A stretch of DNA of 64,000 nt from Saprospiraceae bacterium (GTDB lineage Bacteria; Bacteroidota; Bacteroidia; Chitinophagales; Saprospiraceae), in NCBI GenBank assembly GCA_016714085.1, contig JADJNW010000001.1, positions 558,001 to 622,000 on the forward strand, written 5' to 3'. Position 1 is the stretch's first letter. Every line of letters starts with the position of its first letter. Position numbers and translations under genes: made by a program. This document shows, piece after piece, positions 37,237 to 46,425 of the stretch. The notes under the pieces are model-generated. The model was not told the DNA's origin. It did not search any database and saw nothing but the letters and a program-made list of their open reading frames with translations.

Positions 37237-39009
37237 GTGAAGGCAATATTAGTTCAATTTCCGCTAAAATCAGTTTCTCTTGCCGTTGGTTTGATTGCCA
37301 TCCTTACCTTCATTTATGATATTGGGTACGAAGACGATGAAATTTTTGACAGACAGATCCCGCGTTTGTATTTTATCCTCCTGAATGCTTTTATTTTCCT
37401 GAATGTTATCAAGTTTTTGGCATTTCGATCTTCCATGTCGCGCCGAAGTCAGGTGGCCATGATTATTTTTTTGATTGGAGTGCTATTATATATTCTTTTT
37501 ATTGTATTGAATCGCCAGATCACGCTGCATGATATGCTCATACAGAGCCTGCCGTTATTGCGTTTTTGCACAGTGCTATTCTTTGCTGTTGAATATAGTA
37601 TTATTATTGAACGATTTTATGCTGCAAGATTTCAGCCGGCCTTTGTTTTCGCTGTTAGTTTTATAGCTATTATAATATTAGGGGCATTATTATTAAAATT
37701 ACCGCAGGCTACTACCAATGGTATTACATTTATTGATGCTTTATTTACATCTACGAGCGCTGTATGCGTCACGGGGTTAATCGTGGTGGACACCAGCGCT
37801 GCATTTACAAGTATCGGGCAAATTATTATAATGCTTTTAATCCAGGCAGGAGGACTTGGAGTGCTTACGTTTACTACGTTTTTTGCCTATTTTTTTAAAG
37901 AAAATGTCTCCTTTCGGGAAAGTCTTTATGTAAGAGATTTTATAGCGTCTGATAAACTAAATGATATTTTTCAGCTGGCAGTAAATATTGTAGCGCTGAC
38001 GCTCGGAATTGAAATCATAGGCGCGGTCTTTATTTACTTTTGGCTTCCTGAAGATACGATGCCCATTATGAGCGAACGCATCTTCTTTGCTATATTTCAT
38101 GCGATTTCCGCTTTTTGTAATGCAGGCTTTTCCACATTAAGTTCAGGATTGTACGAACCCCTTGTACAATTTAATTATTCGATCCATTTGATTGTCGCTT
38201 TCCTCGTTATTCTGGGAGGAATCGGATATAATATTATATTTAATACATTTGATTATGTCCGTGAAAAAATTCAATATTTATTTTATAAAAATGTACTAAA
38301 AACTAAAAATTATAAAAAGCGTGTACGAATTGTGACGCTCAATACTAAAATTGTCGTTTATACAACCTTGATTTTGTTAGCTTTTGGCACGATTTTTTTC
38401 TTTATAGCCGAATATAATAATCAACTCTCAGAGCATAAATCTTTATGGGGAAAATTGGTCACCGCATTTTTTGGTTCGATGACGCCCCGCACTGCCGGTT
38501 TTAATACAGTGGATTACAGCAAATTACATGTGGCAACAATTATGATTACGATGCTATTGATGTGGATTGGCGCTTCGCCGGCATCAACCGGGGGCGGTAT
38601 CAAGACGAGTACTTTTGCAATTGCTACCCTCAATATTTTCAGCATGGCCCGCGGCAAAGAGAAAATAACGGTTGGCAAAAGGGTTATTTCGGATTACTCG
38701 GTGCGCAAAACCTTTTCCATTATTAGCCTTTCATTGATTATGATAGGCGTTGGCGTTTTTTTGGTCAGTAGTTTTGAACCCAATGGCCGGGCGGATTTTT
38801 TGAAAATTGCTTTTGAATGTTTTTCTGCGTATAGTACCGTGGGACTTAGTATGGGCATTACTTACGATCTGACGGATACAAGTAAAATAGTATTGATTTT
38901 TCTAATGTTTATTGGTCGAGTAGGAGCTATCAACTTGTTGATCGGCATGCTCCGGCGCATGGAGACTAGTCATTTGAAATACCCGGAGGAAAATATTTTG
39001 ATTAACTAA
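37237..39009 (+). CDS. KtrB/TrkH-type potassium uptake subunit
   Basis: About 590 residues from the GTG at 37237 (MKAILVQFPLKSV); an open frame extends to a TTG at 37201, but that overlaps the promoter. Four pore repeats carry selectivity-filter glycines: AVCVTGLIV, AFCNAGFST, PRTAGFNTV and YSTVGLSMG. About eleven helices in all, including three or four extra N-terminal ones before the first pore repeat. It imports K+ (Na+-coupled in Ktr) with the RCK subunit encoded next. The two genes are separated by a 160-bp phrase-repeat element. Confidence 0.9.
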   Translation: MKAILVQFPLKSVSLAVGLIAILTFIYDIGYEDDEIFDRQIPRLYFILLNAFIFLNVIKFLAFRSSMSRRSQVAMIIFLIGVLLYILFIVLNRQITLHDMLIQSLPLLRFCTVLFFAVEYSIIIERFYAARFQPAFVFAVSFIAIIILGALLLKLPQATTNGITFIDALFTSTSAVCVTGLIVVDTSAAFTSIGQIIIMLLIQAGGLGVLTFTTFFAYFFKENVSFRESLYVRDFIASDKLNDIFQLAVNIVALTLGIEIIGAVFIYFWLPEDTMPIMSERIFFAIFHAISAFCNAGFSTLSSGLYEPLVQFNYSIHLIVAFLVILGGIGYNIIFNTFDYVREKIQYLFYKNVLKTKNYKKRVRIVTLNTKIVVYTTLILLAFGTIFFFIAEYNNQLSEHKSLWGKLVTAFFGSMTPRTAGFNTVDYSKLHVATIMITMLLMWIGASPASTGGGIKTSTFAIATLNIFSMARGKEKITVGKRVISDYSVRKTFSIISLSLIMIGVGVFLVSSFEPNGRADFLKIAFECFSAYSTVGLSMGITYDLTDTSKIVLIFLMFIGRVGAINLLIGMLRRMETSHLKYPEENILIN

Positions 39010-39010
39010 A

Positions 39011-39166
39011 ATGGTGCGGAAGTGTTTTGGTATCATAGTGCTAAAGTATTATAGTATTTTGGCATTATTTCTTTGAATATTAGTGTATTATATGTCCTGT
39101 TATTATTGAATTAAAGCACTAAAACACCACCGTAGTACTGAAATACTATAGCATCATAATACAAAA
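39011..39166. repeat. Phrase-repeat inverted pair between the Ktr genes
   Basis: After the ktrB stop: GTGTTTTGG, ATAGTGCTAAAG, TATTATAGTATTTTGG. Before the ktrA start: AAAGCACTAAAACACCACC, TACTGAAATACTATAGC, ATCATAATAC. The second arm is the imperfect reverse complement of the first, so a joint mRNA could fold into a long hairpin that separates the two cistrons. Confidence 0.7.
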
Positions 39167-39172
39167 TTAAAA

Positions 39173-39862
39173 ATGAAAGTCATTGTAGTAGGTTTGGGTA
39201 ATTTTGGTAAGGCATTGGCAATTCAGCTTTCAGAAATGGGGCACGAAGTGATTGGTATCGATAAATCCTATGAAAGAGTAGAAATGCTCAAAGATAAAAT
39301 GTCACATACCATTTGCCTGGATGCCACAGAACCAGCGGCTATACAGCAGTTGCCTATCAAGGATACCGATTTAGCCATTGTAGCCATCGGCGAAGACGAA
39401 GGCGCATCTATTCTCACCGCAGCGGTGCTAAAAACTTCTGGTTTTCGGCGGATCATTGCGCGCGCGCTTTCCTCTACGCACGATAATGTGCTGGAGGCAA
39501 TGGGCATTGAAGAAATCGCGCACCCGGAGCAGGATTCTGCCGAGCGACTAGCCAAGAAACTCAATTTGAAAATTGCGATTGAATCTTTTGAGATCGACCG
39601 CAATTACTCGATTGTAGAAATCAAGACGCCGGAAGATTTTATTGGAAAATCCGTTTTAGAAGTTGATCCGCGTCGCAATCACAACATCAATATTGTAACT
39701 ATTTTGCGCAAAACCAGTCGTAAGAATCTTTTGGGCGCGCGTACCACAGAGTGGACTAGTATTGGCGTGGTGAAACCCGATGAGATGTTTATGGAAGATG
39801 ATATTCTGGTCGTTTTTGGCGAAAATCCTTGTATTACAAAGATTTGTAAGGAGAATAATTAA
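39173..39862 (+). CDS. KtrA/TrkA-type RCK regulatory subunit
   Basis: 229 residues. RCK_N Rossmann domain with GLGNFG (residues 7-12) and the acidic strand end GIDK, then RCK_C from about 140 (FEIDRNYSIVEIKTPEDFIGKSV, FMEDDILVVFGE). It forms an octameric ring under KtrB and gates it by ATP/ADP or NAD(H). One subunit with a single RCK pair suits Ktr better than the two-fold E. coli TrkA. Confidence 0.9.
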   Translation: MKVIVVGLGNFGKALAIQLSEMGHEVIGIDKSYERVEMLKDKMSHTICLDATEPAAIQQLPIKDTDLAIVAIGEDEGASILTAAVLKTSGFRRIIARALSSTHDNVLEAMGIEEIAHPEQDSAERLAKKLNLKIAIESFEIDRNYSIVEIKTPEDFIGKSVLEVDPRRNHNINIVTILRKTSRKNLLGARTTEWTSIGVVKPDEMFMEDDILVVFGENPCITKICKENN

Positions 39863-39865
39863 AAA

Positions 39866-39942
39866 ATGATTGAATGATAGATTGATCAAATTATTGAACA
39901 ATGTCCAATTTTCCAATCACTCATTCATCCAATCATACAAAT
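39866..39942. repeat. Phrase-repeat inverted pair after ktrA
   Basis: ATGATTGAATGATAGATTG follows the stop; CCAATCACTCATTCATCCAA follows about 35 bases later. The arms are imperfect reverse complements. Confidence 0.6.
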
Positions 39943-40100
39943 AATGGTTTCCGGGGTTTGGTTCAGTGCTGATATAGTGTGCTAATAACAAATGCTCTTT
40001 ATGGGTGATGAGGTCATAGGGTTATAGGATAGAAGTAAATTCCAAGTTCTTGTAATCTCTCCTCCGGCCTCTCTGTTCTGACTTCTCTAATCCGACTTCC

Positions 40101-40142
40101 AAAAAAAGAAAACTGGGCAGTTATACTTTCACAACTACCCAG
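40101..40142 (-). terminator. Rho-independent terminator of the candidate RNA
   Basis: Minus strand: CTGGGTAGTT and AACTGCCCAG pair over 10 positions (one mismatch), followed by TTTTCTTTTTTT. The plus strand has no T-tract on the other side. Confidence 0.7.
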
Positions 40143-40645
40143 CCCGGAATAATAGCAACTATCTACTTATCTCCAATTGCCCTTCTGAAAAATAAAACAC
40201 CCTATATTTTGGCACTTGCAGCGCTTTTGCCACAAGTGATATACTTTCAAAAAAGATGGGAACAGGCAAAAGAAACAGAAAAATCTGTCATAAAATCTTT
40301 TGAAATAGGCGATAATCAAGGATTGTAAAGCGTTTTTCACAAGAAAAACCGGAATACTTTTTGCCTTGCCCCATCAGGGATAGCCTGTATTTTGGAATCA
40401 ATCATTGCCGGAGCCACAGGCTATCTGCGTATCTTTTTCAAAGAACTCGGAGAAAAATGCCCTGCGCAGCAAATGCGTCAGGGCTTCCGAATTGCCCTAT
40501 GAACAAAATCGTTTTATCATAGTATGTTGGGCACTCTTGCCCGCGTGTATTCTCTCTATCCGCTTTCAAAAATAGATCGGACGGCAGTCATCTTTTCGCC
40601 TACCGTCCAATCAAGCTAAGTGAGTCTTGGAATTTAAGGACAGAT
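40101..40645 (-). ncRNA. Candidate structured RNA of unknown class
   Basis: No coding frame crosses this stretch. The minus strand holds a string of hairpins: GGACGG arms (40579-40608), GGGC/GCCC (40529-40542), GCCCTG/CAGGGC (40459-40484), a perfect 10-bp stem GATAGCCTGT / ACAGGCTATC closing a 27-base loop (40379-40425), CACTTG/CAAGTG (40213-40238), then a strong terminator at 40142-40101. The terminator has its T-tract only on the minus strand, and no minus-strand gene lies between it and 41131, so something shorter must end here. Core motifs of RNase P RNA, tmRNA and SRP RNA are not found. 5' end uncertain. Confidence 0.45.
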
Positions 40646-40674
40646 AGATTGAGAAATAAACCAGATCCTTTGTC

Positions 40675-40923
40675 AAATTTGAAATTTGAGATGTGAAATA
40701 TGAAAATTACCTTCCTCTTCATTTCCTTCTCATTTCATATCTCAACCTTCTCATTTCAAAAACTTTTTCTTTACACCATGTAACCCTTCCGATTACAATA
40801 CAAATATATTCCCTGTTTTTGCTGGTACAAAACCATGCAAATGGGCAAGTTTAGGTTTCTAAAATGTAGAATAGAGACTTGAGGTTTAAGGCTTGAGGCT
40901 TTAACTTGTCTTTAAAAACTTGA
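40675..40923. repeat. Phrase repeats upstream of the helical-repeat gene
   Basis: TTTGAAATTTGAGATGTGAA (left) faces CTCATTTCATATCTCAACC (right, ending about 40760), an imperfect inverted pair. A second run at 40871-40923 repeats GACTTGAGG / GGCTTGAGG words. Confidence 0.55.
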
Positions 40924-41130
40924 ATATCAATTAATTAAAATAAATAATTTTAAAGCCGGAAAGCTTTTATTTTTGAAAAAATTTATAAAACTTTAGGTTT
41001 CTAAGCTTTGAAAAAAAATTGCATTTTGTCAAAAAAAATGAAACTTTAACAAGGGATCGGTATTTTTAGACTGGTAAACGGTCGATTTGAACTACGAAAT
41101 GATCATTTCGCGGATAAACGGCACAATAAG

Positions 41131-42642
41131 ATGAAGAGTAAAACAGATCTTTTTCAGCTCATACAGGCGATGTCCAAATCGGAAAAACGCTATTTTACAC
41201 TCGACGCACAAAAGAGCGGACGCACCAGCGCCCGATACCTGGAGTTGTTTCGCGCCATCAATGAGATGGAGATTTATGACGAAAAAAAACTAAAAAAGCA
41301 TTTCCCCAAAAACCTCGCTACCGACAAGAACTACCTCTACGAAGCCATCCTGCGCAGTATGCGCGACTATCGCAGCGCCAATTCCCACGCCGCCCGCATC
41401 AAGGAACTGATGCTTGACGCCAAATATCTTTACGAGCGTGGCTTGTACGAGCAAAGCGAAGAGCGCTTGACGGTAGCTAAAAGCCTGGCTTATGAATTGG
41501 GTGACCAACTCTCCGTATTAGAATTGAATAAAGAACATCGACGTTTGCTAAAGGATACCAAGCGTAAAGGCTATGAAGTGCAATTATCGCAGCTGATTTT
41601 AGAGAAAAAGAACAATTTGCAGAAATTAGAAGCGGAATTGACTTATTTGGATTGGCATGATGATTTATTGATCGAAATACGCAGAAATCCTCGGCGTTTG
41701 GAGGATCGTCAGAAAGAAGATTTGAAAAAAAGATTTCATCATTTGGTAGAATCCGAAACCAAGGAAATGCCCAAAACACTACAAGGCGAGCTAAGGTATT
41801 TCCAATGTATGGCGCTGCTTTATCAATTGCTGGACAATCCCGATCAGGTTTATCTCTATTATTCCAAAATAGTTGCTTGCTGGGATTCGACGCCCAAGTA
41901 TAAAGAGGAAGAGTTTTATCGCTATATTCTGGATGTTTCCAATCTTTTGCACGCCACTTTTGCAGATTATGATAAGCTTCCGCAAATTCCGAAATTACTT
42001 GCGAAATTAGAACAAGAGCGGCCGACCAGTTTACACGATCAAAAAATACTTTTTCAAAAAATGACCACTTATCGCTTGATGTATTATATCAATACAGGCG
42101 ATTTTAAAGATATTGACGGGATTGTAAAAAAAATTGAAAAAGGGCTGAGCCAATATGATATTGGGCATGGAAGTGAAATGGTTATTATTTTTAATGTGTC
42201 TTTTTTATTGCTGATAGCGGAAGAATTTGAACTGTGTAAAGATTGGGCTGAAAAAATTATAAACCGAACTAAACACCCTGTGCGTCAAGACATTCAAAAC
42301 GCAGTCAGAATATTACATCTCGTAGCGACTTTTGAATCGAAGCACTTTGAAGAGATTGAAACTTGTTTAAGAAACACGACTCGATTTTTTCAAAAAATAT
42401 CAGAATCGTCAGAATTTTATACCGCTATTTTAAAATTTATAAAAAGACAGCACAACGGTATTGCTATCGATGATAGAAGATCATTGCTACAGCTGAAAGA
42501 ATATTTAATAAATCTGAAAAACAATAATATTCCTATTGCTTTAGGATTGGATGAACTCCTATTGCTTTGGGTAGAAAGCAAGATCAATAGAAAGAGAATC
42601 ACGCAAGTAATTCAGGCAAATCTAAGAGCAGCAAACAATTAA
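41131..42642 (+). CDS. Helical (TPR-like) protein of unknown function
   Basis: 503 residues, all-alpha in character with many charged amphipathic helices and no signal peptide or membrane segment. It opens MKSKTDLFQLIQAMSKSEKRYFTLDAQ and has TPR-like pairs in the middle (ARIKELMLDAKYLYERGLYEQSEERLTVAKSLAYELG). Similar large cytosolic proteins starting with a K-SEKRYF motif are frequent in this phylum and lack a known role; it may act as a scaffold. It follows the non-coding zone and ends one base before the convergent gene. Confidence 0.75.
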   Translation: MKSKTDLFQLIQAMSKSEKRYFTLDAQKSGRTSARYLELFRAINEMEIYDEKKLKKHFPKNLATDKNYLYEAILRSMRDYRSANSHAARIKELMLDAKYLYERGLYEQSEERLTVAKSLAYELGDQLSVLELNKEHRRLLKDTKRKGYEVQLSQLILEKKNNLQKLEAELTYLDWHDDLLIEIRRNPRRLEDRQKEDLKKRFHHLVESETKEMPKTLQGELRYFQCMALLYQLLDNPDQVYLYYSKIVACWDSTPKYKEEEFYRYILDVSNLLHATFADYDKLPQIPKLLAKLEQERPTSLHDQKILFQKMTTYRLMYYINTGDFKDIDGIVKKIEKGLSQYDIGHGSEMVIIFNVSFLLLIAEEFELCKDWAEKIINRTKHPVRQDIQNAVRILHLVATFESKHFEEIETCLRNTTRFFQKISESSEFYTAILKFIKRQHNGIAIDDRRSLLQLKEYLINLKNNNIPIALGLDELLLLWVESKINRKRITQVIQANLRAANN

Positions 42643-42643
42643 A

Positions 42644-43186
42644 TTAAGCCTTCATCGATACCGATACCGCGATCAAAGAGTTACCACTGCGACGAATGTT
42701 GACATAGCCTTCGCGCAAATCAAATAAATAACCTTCCAACTGCTGATCGGTGTTTTCCCGGATGCTACTGTCAATATCTGTAGCGCCCATAATGGAAATA
42801 CGATTAAATTTAGGCAGGAATAGGATCGTCCATTGCCCCTTATCCACAGAAACTTTGAGCGACTTGACCACCGGAATAACCGCAGCACGCGCGGATTCTG
42901 TTTTGGTGCCTGAATCTGGCATCGGCTCTATCGCTGAAACAACGGTCAGTTGATTACCGATCAACCCAATGAGTACGCCCCCGATTGAATAAAGCGAGTA
43001 CGGAATCACTCTACCCGCCTCAATCAGGTAGATGGTGTTCATATCTGTCGAAAGGGCGATGGTATTGACCATGCTCGGCAGCGTTGGGGAAGGAATAGGA
43101 ATATCCTTGATCGGGTCTTCTGCTTTTACCACATCGGTTTTAGGTTGTACTACGTTGGTCTTAGCGCTTGTTTTTTTGAGTGCCAT
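42644..43186 (-). CDS. Hypothetical protein
   Basis: 180 residues. A Lys/Pro/Thr-rich N-terminus (about 1-35) precedes a compact domain with strands such as TIYLIEAGRVIPYSLYSIGGVLIGLIG and GQWTILFLPKFNRISIMGA. No family recognised. It lies downstream of arginine decarboxylase on the same strand, 150 bp apart. No signal peptide; probably cytosolic. Confidence 0.55.
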   Translation of the reverse strand: MALKKTSAKTNVVQPKTDVVKAEDPIKDIPIPSPTLPSMVNTIALSTDMNTIYLIEAGRVIPYSLYSIGGVLIGLIGNQLTVVSAIEPMPDSGTKTESARAAVIPVVKSLKVSVDKGQWTILFLPKFNRISIMGATDIDSSIRENTDQQLEGYLFDLREGYVNIRRSGNSLIAVSVSMKA

Positions 43187-43239
43187 GGAGGGTGCAGTTT
43201 TAGTTGTGTCCCCGAAAGTAGCAAGTCTCGTGCAAAACT

Positions 43240-43339
43240 ATAAAGTTTCAGGTTTCAAGTTTTTATAAAAATCACCTGCTTGCTCATCCCTCCCATCACC
43301 TTGTCCCCAAGTTCCCCTCAGTCCCCACATCTCACAGTC
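43240..43339 (-). repeat. Phrase repeats between arginine decarboxylase and the hypothetical gene
   Basis: Read on the minus strand, the decarboxylase stop is followed by G-rich words (GGGGACTGAGGGGAACTTGG), and the stretch before the next gene by AACTTGAAACCTGAAAC. G-rich after the stop, C-rich before the start, as elsewhere in the window; here the two arms differ in sequence. Confidence 0.55.
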
Positions 43340-44737
43340 TCAATACCCCAGAATATGTAACATCGACTCCGCCGATTGTTCCTCCTGGTAAAGCACATCC
43401 ACCATATTGCCCTTGGCATCTTTGTCAACAATAACGTGCTTGGGTGAAGGAATCAGACAATGTTTGATGCCGCCATAGCCGCTGATGGAATCCTGATAAG
43501 CGCCGGTATGGAAAAAGCCCAAATACAATGGCTCCGGGTCATCGGGCGCGATGGCAGGCAAATAGACTTGGCTTTGATGCACTTCGGAATTGTAATAATC
43601 GGAATTGTCGCAACTCAAACCACCAATGTTTACTCTGCGATATTCATTATTCCACTTGTTGATGGGCAATAGCACAAAGCGCTCTCCAATGCCCCAGGCA
43701 TCAGGCAAAGTCGTCATCAAAGAATTATCGATCATGTACCAAACCTCCGAATCGTTCTGTTGCTTTTGCGCCAGCACCGAGAAAATCGTTGCGCCGCTTT
43801 CGCCCACGGTGTACTTTCCAAATTCGGTGAAAATATCTGGTTCGGGCACATCTTCTTCCTCGCAGGTGTCAAGTATCAAGCGTACGATCTCACGTATCAT
43901 GTATTTGTAGTCAAATTCAAAACCTAAGGAGTTGCGAATGGGCATACCGCCGCCGATATTAATCGCGTGCAAATCAGGACTCAGGCGCTTGAGCTCACAA
44001 TAGAGTTTGATCGCCTTACGCAACTCTCCCCAGTAGTAGAGCGTGTCCCTTATGCCCGTATCCACAAAGAAGTGCAGCATTCGCAAATGAAACTTCTCGT
44101 TATCCGCGATTTTTTCTTTGTAAAAAGTCATGACCTCTGCATTGCGAATGCCCAGACGCGAGGTATAAAACTCAAAATTTGGCTCTTCTTCGGTCGCTAC
44201 GCGAATACCCACGTTAATAGGGCCTTTCCCATGCTGGTCATAATAATCAATCTCATCTTTATTATCAATCACCGGAATCACATTGAAACCATCATTCGCC
44301 AATGCGATGATACGTTCCATATAATTGACAGGCTTGAAGCCATTGCAAATGATGATCGTATCTTTCTTGTCCACTTTGCCTTTGGCGTACAAGCGGCGCA
44401 ATAAATCAATATCGAATGCCGAAGACGTTTCGATATTGGCATCGTGATCGAGCACCTCATTAAGCACATAGCTGAAATGACTACTTTTGGTACAATAGCA
44501 ATAATGGTACTGCCCGTGATAGCCCATCGATTTCATGGCGCGGGTAAACAAATTGCGCGCTTTTTTAATCTGCAAACCGATCTTGGGAAGATACGTTAAT
44601 TTCAGTGGTGTGCCGTATTTTCGGATAAGATGGATCACCGGAATATCATTGAAAACTAAATATCCATCCTCGATGTCAAAACCTTCCTGCGGAAAGTAGA
44701 ATGTCTGGTCAATAAGGTCGAAGTATCTGTTTGTCAC
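43340..44737 (-). CDS. speA: Arginine decarboxylase, PLP fold-type III
   Basis: 465 residues, the short Bacteroidota form of biosynthetic arginine decarboxylase. The alanine-racemase-like barrel has the PLP Lys in YCYCTKSSHFSYVL, GFKPVNYMERI, and HAINIGGGMPIRNS (the phosphate-binding Gly loop). The second domain has FTEFGKYTVGESG and GLSCDNSDYYN. It turns arginine into agmatine for polyamine synthesis. Lys or diaminopimelate activity is less likely. No other polyamine gene is adjacent. Confidence 0.85.
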   Translation of the reverse strand: MTNRYFDLIDQTFYFPQEGFDIEDGYLVFNDIPVIHLIRKYGTPLKLTYLPKIGLQIKKARNLFTRAMKSMGYHGQYHYCYCTKSSHFSYVLNEVLDHDANIETSSAFDIDLLRRLYAKGKVDKKDTIIICNGFKPVNYMERIIALANDGFNVIPVIDNKDEIDYYDQHGKGPINVGIRVATEEEPNFEFYTSRLGIRNAEVMTFYKEKIADNEKFHLRMLHFFVDTGIRDTLYYWGELRKAIKLYCELKRLSPDLHAINIGGGMPIRNSLGFEFDYKYMIREIVRLILDTCEEEDVPEPDIFTEFGKYTVGESGATIFSVLAQKQQNDSEVWYMIDNSLMTTLPDAWGIGERFVLLPINKWNNEYRRVNIGGLSCDNSDYYNSEVHQSQVYLPAIAPDDPEPLYLGFFHTGAYQDSISGYGGIKHCLIPSPKHVIVDKDAKGNMVDVLYQEEQSAESMLHILGY

Positions 44738-44948
44738 CTCGCGTTGAGTTCTGATTTTGATTTAAAAAACCTGTACCACAAGCGGAAAAGTGATTTTTCC
44801 TTAAAATAAGTTGCAAACTTAGGCGTAAAATGCGATTTTTTTCAAAAAACCAATAAATTTTTAAAAATCAATCCCATTTAACGAAAACACGTTTTAGTGG
44901 TCTGCATCCTTTTTTCTGTGGGTCATTTTTCTAAATTTGCCAAAACAA

Positions 44949-45013
44949 ATCACAAAGTCATCGAATCATAAAAGCAATACGTCACCAATTCACAAAATCA
45001 CCACAACCACCAC
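44949..45013 (+). repeat. C-rich phrase repeat before the MazG-like gene
   Basis: Successive words ATCACAAAGTCATCG, GTCACCAATTCAC, AAAATCACCACAACCACC run directly into the ATG at 45014. On the coding strand it is rich in A and C and almost free of G. Confidence 0.6.
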
Positions 45014-45496
45014 ATGAATAAAATGGAACAATTAGACGCACTCAATCAGGTAGCCGAGTTTCACCGCACCTTCCGCCACCCGATCCTCCCCCACCCGACC
45101 ATTCCCTCCGAAGAACGCTGCCGACTCCGCGTGGCCTTGCTCGCAGAGGAGCTGGAAGAATTGCAGGAAGCCATTAAAGATAAAGATATGGTGGAAGTAG
45201 CCGACGCGCTTTGCGATATGCAATATGTACTCATCGGCGCGGTGCTGGAATTTGGTTTGGGCGAAAAATTCAAAGCCTTATTCGACGAAGTGCAGCGCTC
45301 CAATATGAGCAAAACCTGCCATAGCCTGGAAGAAGCCGAAGCCACCGTGCGCCATTATGAAGAAACCAAGGGCTTTGATTGCTATATCCATCAGGAGGGC
45401 GAGGTGTATCTCGTGTATCGCAAGGACGATCACAAAACACTCAAGTCCATCAACTACTCACCCGCCGACTTAAAAGCGATATTAGCGAAAGAATAA
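45014..45496 (+). CDS. MazG-like nucleotide pyrophosphohydrolase
   Basis: 160 residues of the all-alpha NTP pyrophosphatase superfamily. The metal site reads EELEELQEAI followed by EVADALCDMQYVL (E-x2-E ... E-x2-D). A C-terminal extension (GFDCYIHQEGEVYLVYRKDDHKTLKS) is shared by the longer phage-type relatives. Such enzymes hydrolyse (d)NTPs to the monophosphate and pyrophosphate, as house-cleaning. Substrate unknown; cytosolic. Confidence 0.85.
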   Translation: MNKMEQLDALNQVAEFHRTFRHPILPHPTIPSEERCRLRVALLAEELEELQEAIKDKDMVEVADALCDMQYVLIGAVLEFGLGEKFKALFDEVQRSNMSKTCHSLEEAEATVRHYEETKGFDCYIHQEGEVYLVYRKDDHKTLKSINYSPADLKAILAKE

Positions 45497-45504
45497 GACA
45501 AAGC

Positions 45505-45800
45505 TGTCGTCTTTTTATTAAAATAGGTCACCTTTGATGTATTAGCTGCCAATTTATTATTGTAATATATTGGTTTATTATTGTAAATCGTCAACGTATA
45601 ATTATAATCTGCCAACTTATTTTAATTAGCTGGCTACTTATTTTAATTATTTGACACCTTATAGAAAAAAAGATACCATCTTATAATTGTAAGATGGCAT
45701 CTTTTACATATAAAACAGCTTTTAGCATATAAAACTTGGCAGCTTTCCCTATAAAAATGAACAATTGTATATAAAAATATACATCTTTAAATAAAAAAAC
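45505..45800 (+). repeat. Array 2: fourteen degenerate 21-bp units
   Basis: A CTTA-like word recurs at 45511, 45532, 45553, 45574, 45595, 45616, 45637, 45658, 45680, 45701, 45722, 45743, 45764 and 45785. All steps are 21 bp except one of 22, which crosses a run of seven A and could be a homopolymer miscall. Several units carry a dyad (ATCTTATAATTGTAAGAT). Sequence is unrelated to array 1, yet the period is the same. In one plus-strand frame it reads as hydrophobic heptads (HLIIVRW, HLLHIKQ), with one TGA. It starts nine bases after the MazG-like stop. Confidence 0.8.
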
Positions 45801-45939
45801 CTGAAATTCTGCTAAACCTCCAACGCCTAAACAAAAACCACCGGGGCAGGACGCAGCAAGAGCGTATAATAATCACCGTTTTACCATTTTAAAAATTGCA
45901 CCTGCCACCGATGGAGCTTATGCGTTCATGGAAAAAACA

Positions 45940-45970
45940 GAGGTGACACCCTCATGGAAGATGTCACCTC
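45940..45970. terminator. Perfect 9-bp hairpin
   Basis: GAGGTGACA and TGTCACCTC pair around a 13-base loop. TCATGGAA occurs twice in and beside it. There is no long T-tract; it may end transcription through array 2 or be a structural element. Confidence 0.4.
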
Positions 45971-46371
45971 GCGTGTAAAAAAGTTTTCATCTGGCACTGG
46001 GTTTCGACACGTTTTGGGAGTTTGTAAAAGTCATGTAGATTGTTTCAAATTGTTTTGGGTATGTACAGGGATTCAAGGTGAAAATGATTGTGTTCATTGG
46101 TTATGGCACAAAGAAGGGACAAAAATGTTAGCTGTGCAATAGGGCAAATTGCACTCAGAGGTGAATTAGGAAAGTTTAACCTCCTGGCGGAAATTCGCTG
46201 CTGATTTGTTAATTTTACTTTTGGATATAAAATGCTGTAAATCAGGTACAACTTTAAAGTGTTAAATTTTTAATTTATTTGCCTTGATAACTTTAACTAT
46301 CCTTAATGAAACTTAAAGACCAGAAACTAATCACGATTTAGTGAAAAAAGATAACTGTTTTGATTAAAAAA
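45971..46371. other. Intergenic region, 400 bp
   Basis: No open frame with protein-like content, no consensus promoter and no repeat seen between the hairpin and the phrase repeat before meaB. Confidence 0.45.
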
Positions 46372-46425
46372 CAAAACCTCGAACTTCCAAACCTCCAAAC
46401 TTGAAACCAATAAATTGAAACCATT
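46372..46425 (+). repeat. C-rich phrase repeat supplying the meaB start
   Basis: AACCTCGAACTTCCAAACC, then CTTGAAACC, AATTGAAACC. The last TTGAAACC contains the TTG start codon. It is nearly the same wording as at 11495-11549 before the glycosyltransferase. Confidence 0.65.

Noticed and set aside
40101..40645. RNase P RNA or tmRNA
   Set aside because: No GAGGAAAGUC-type P4 element, no T-arm or tag reading frame ending in LAA, and no CCA end on the minus strand.
45855..45885. SRP (4.5S) RNA apical motif (GGGGCAGGACGCAGCAAG)
   Set aside because: CAGG and AGCA words are present, but the tetraloop stem between them is missing and the flanking arms are not complementary.
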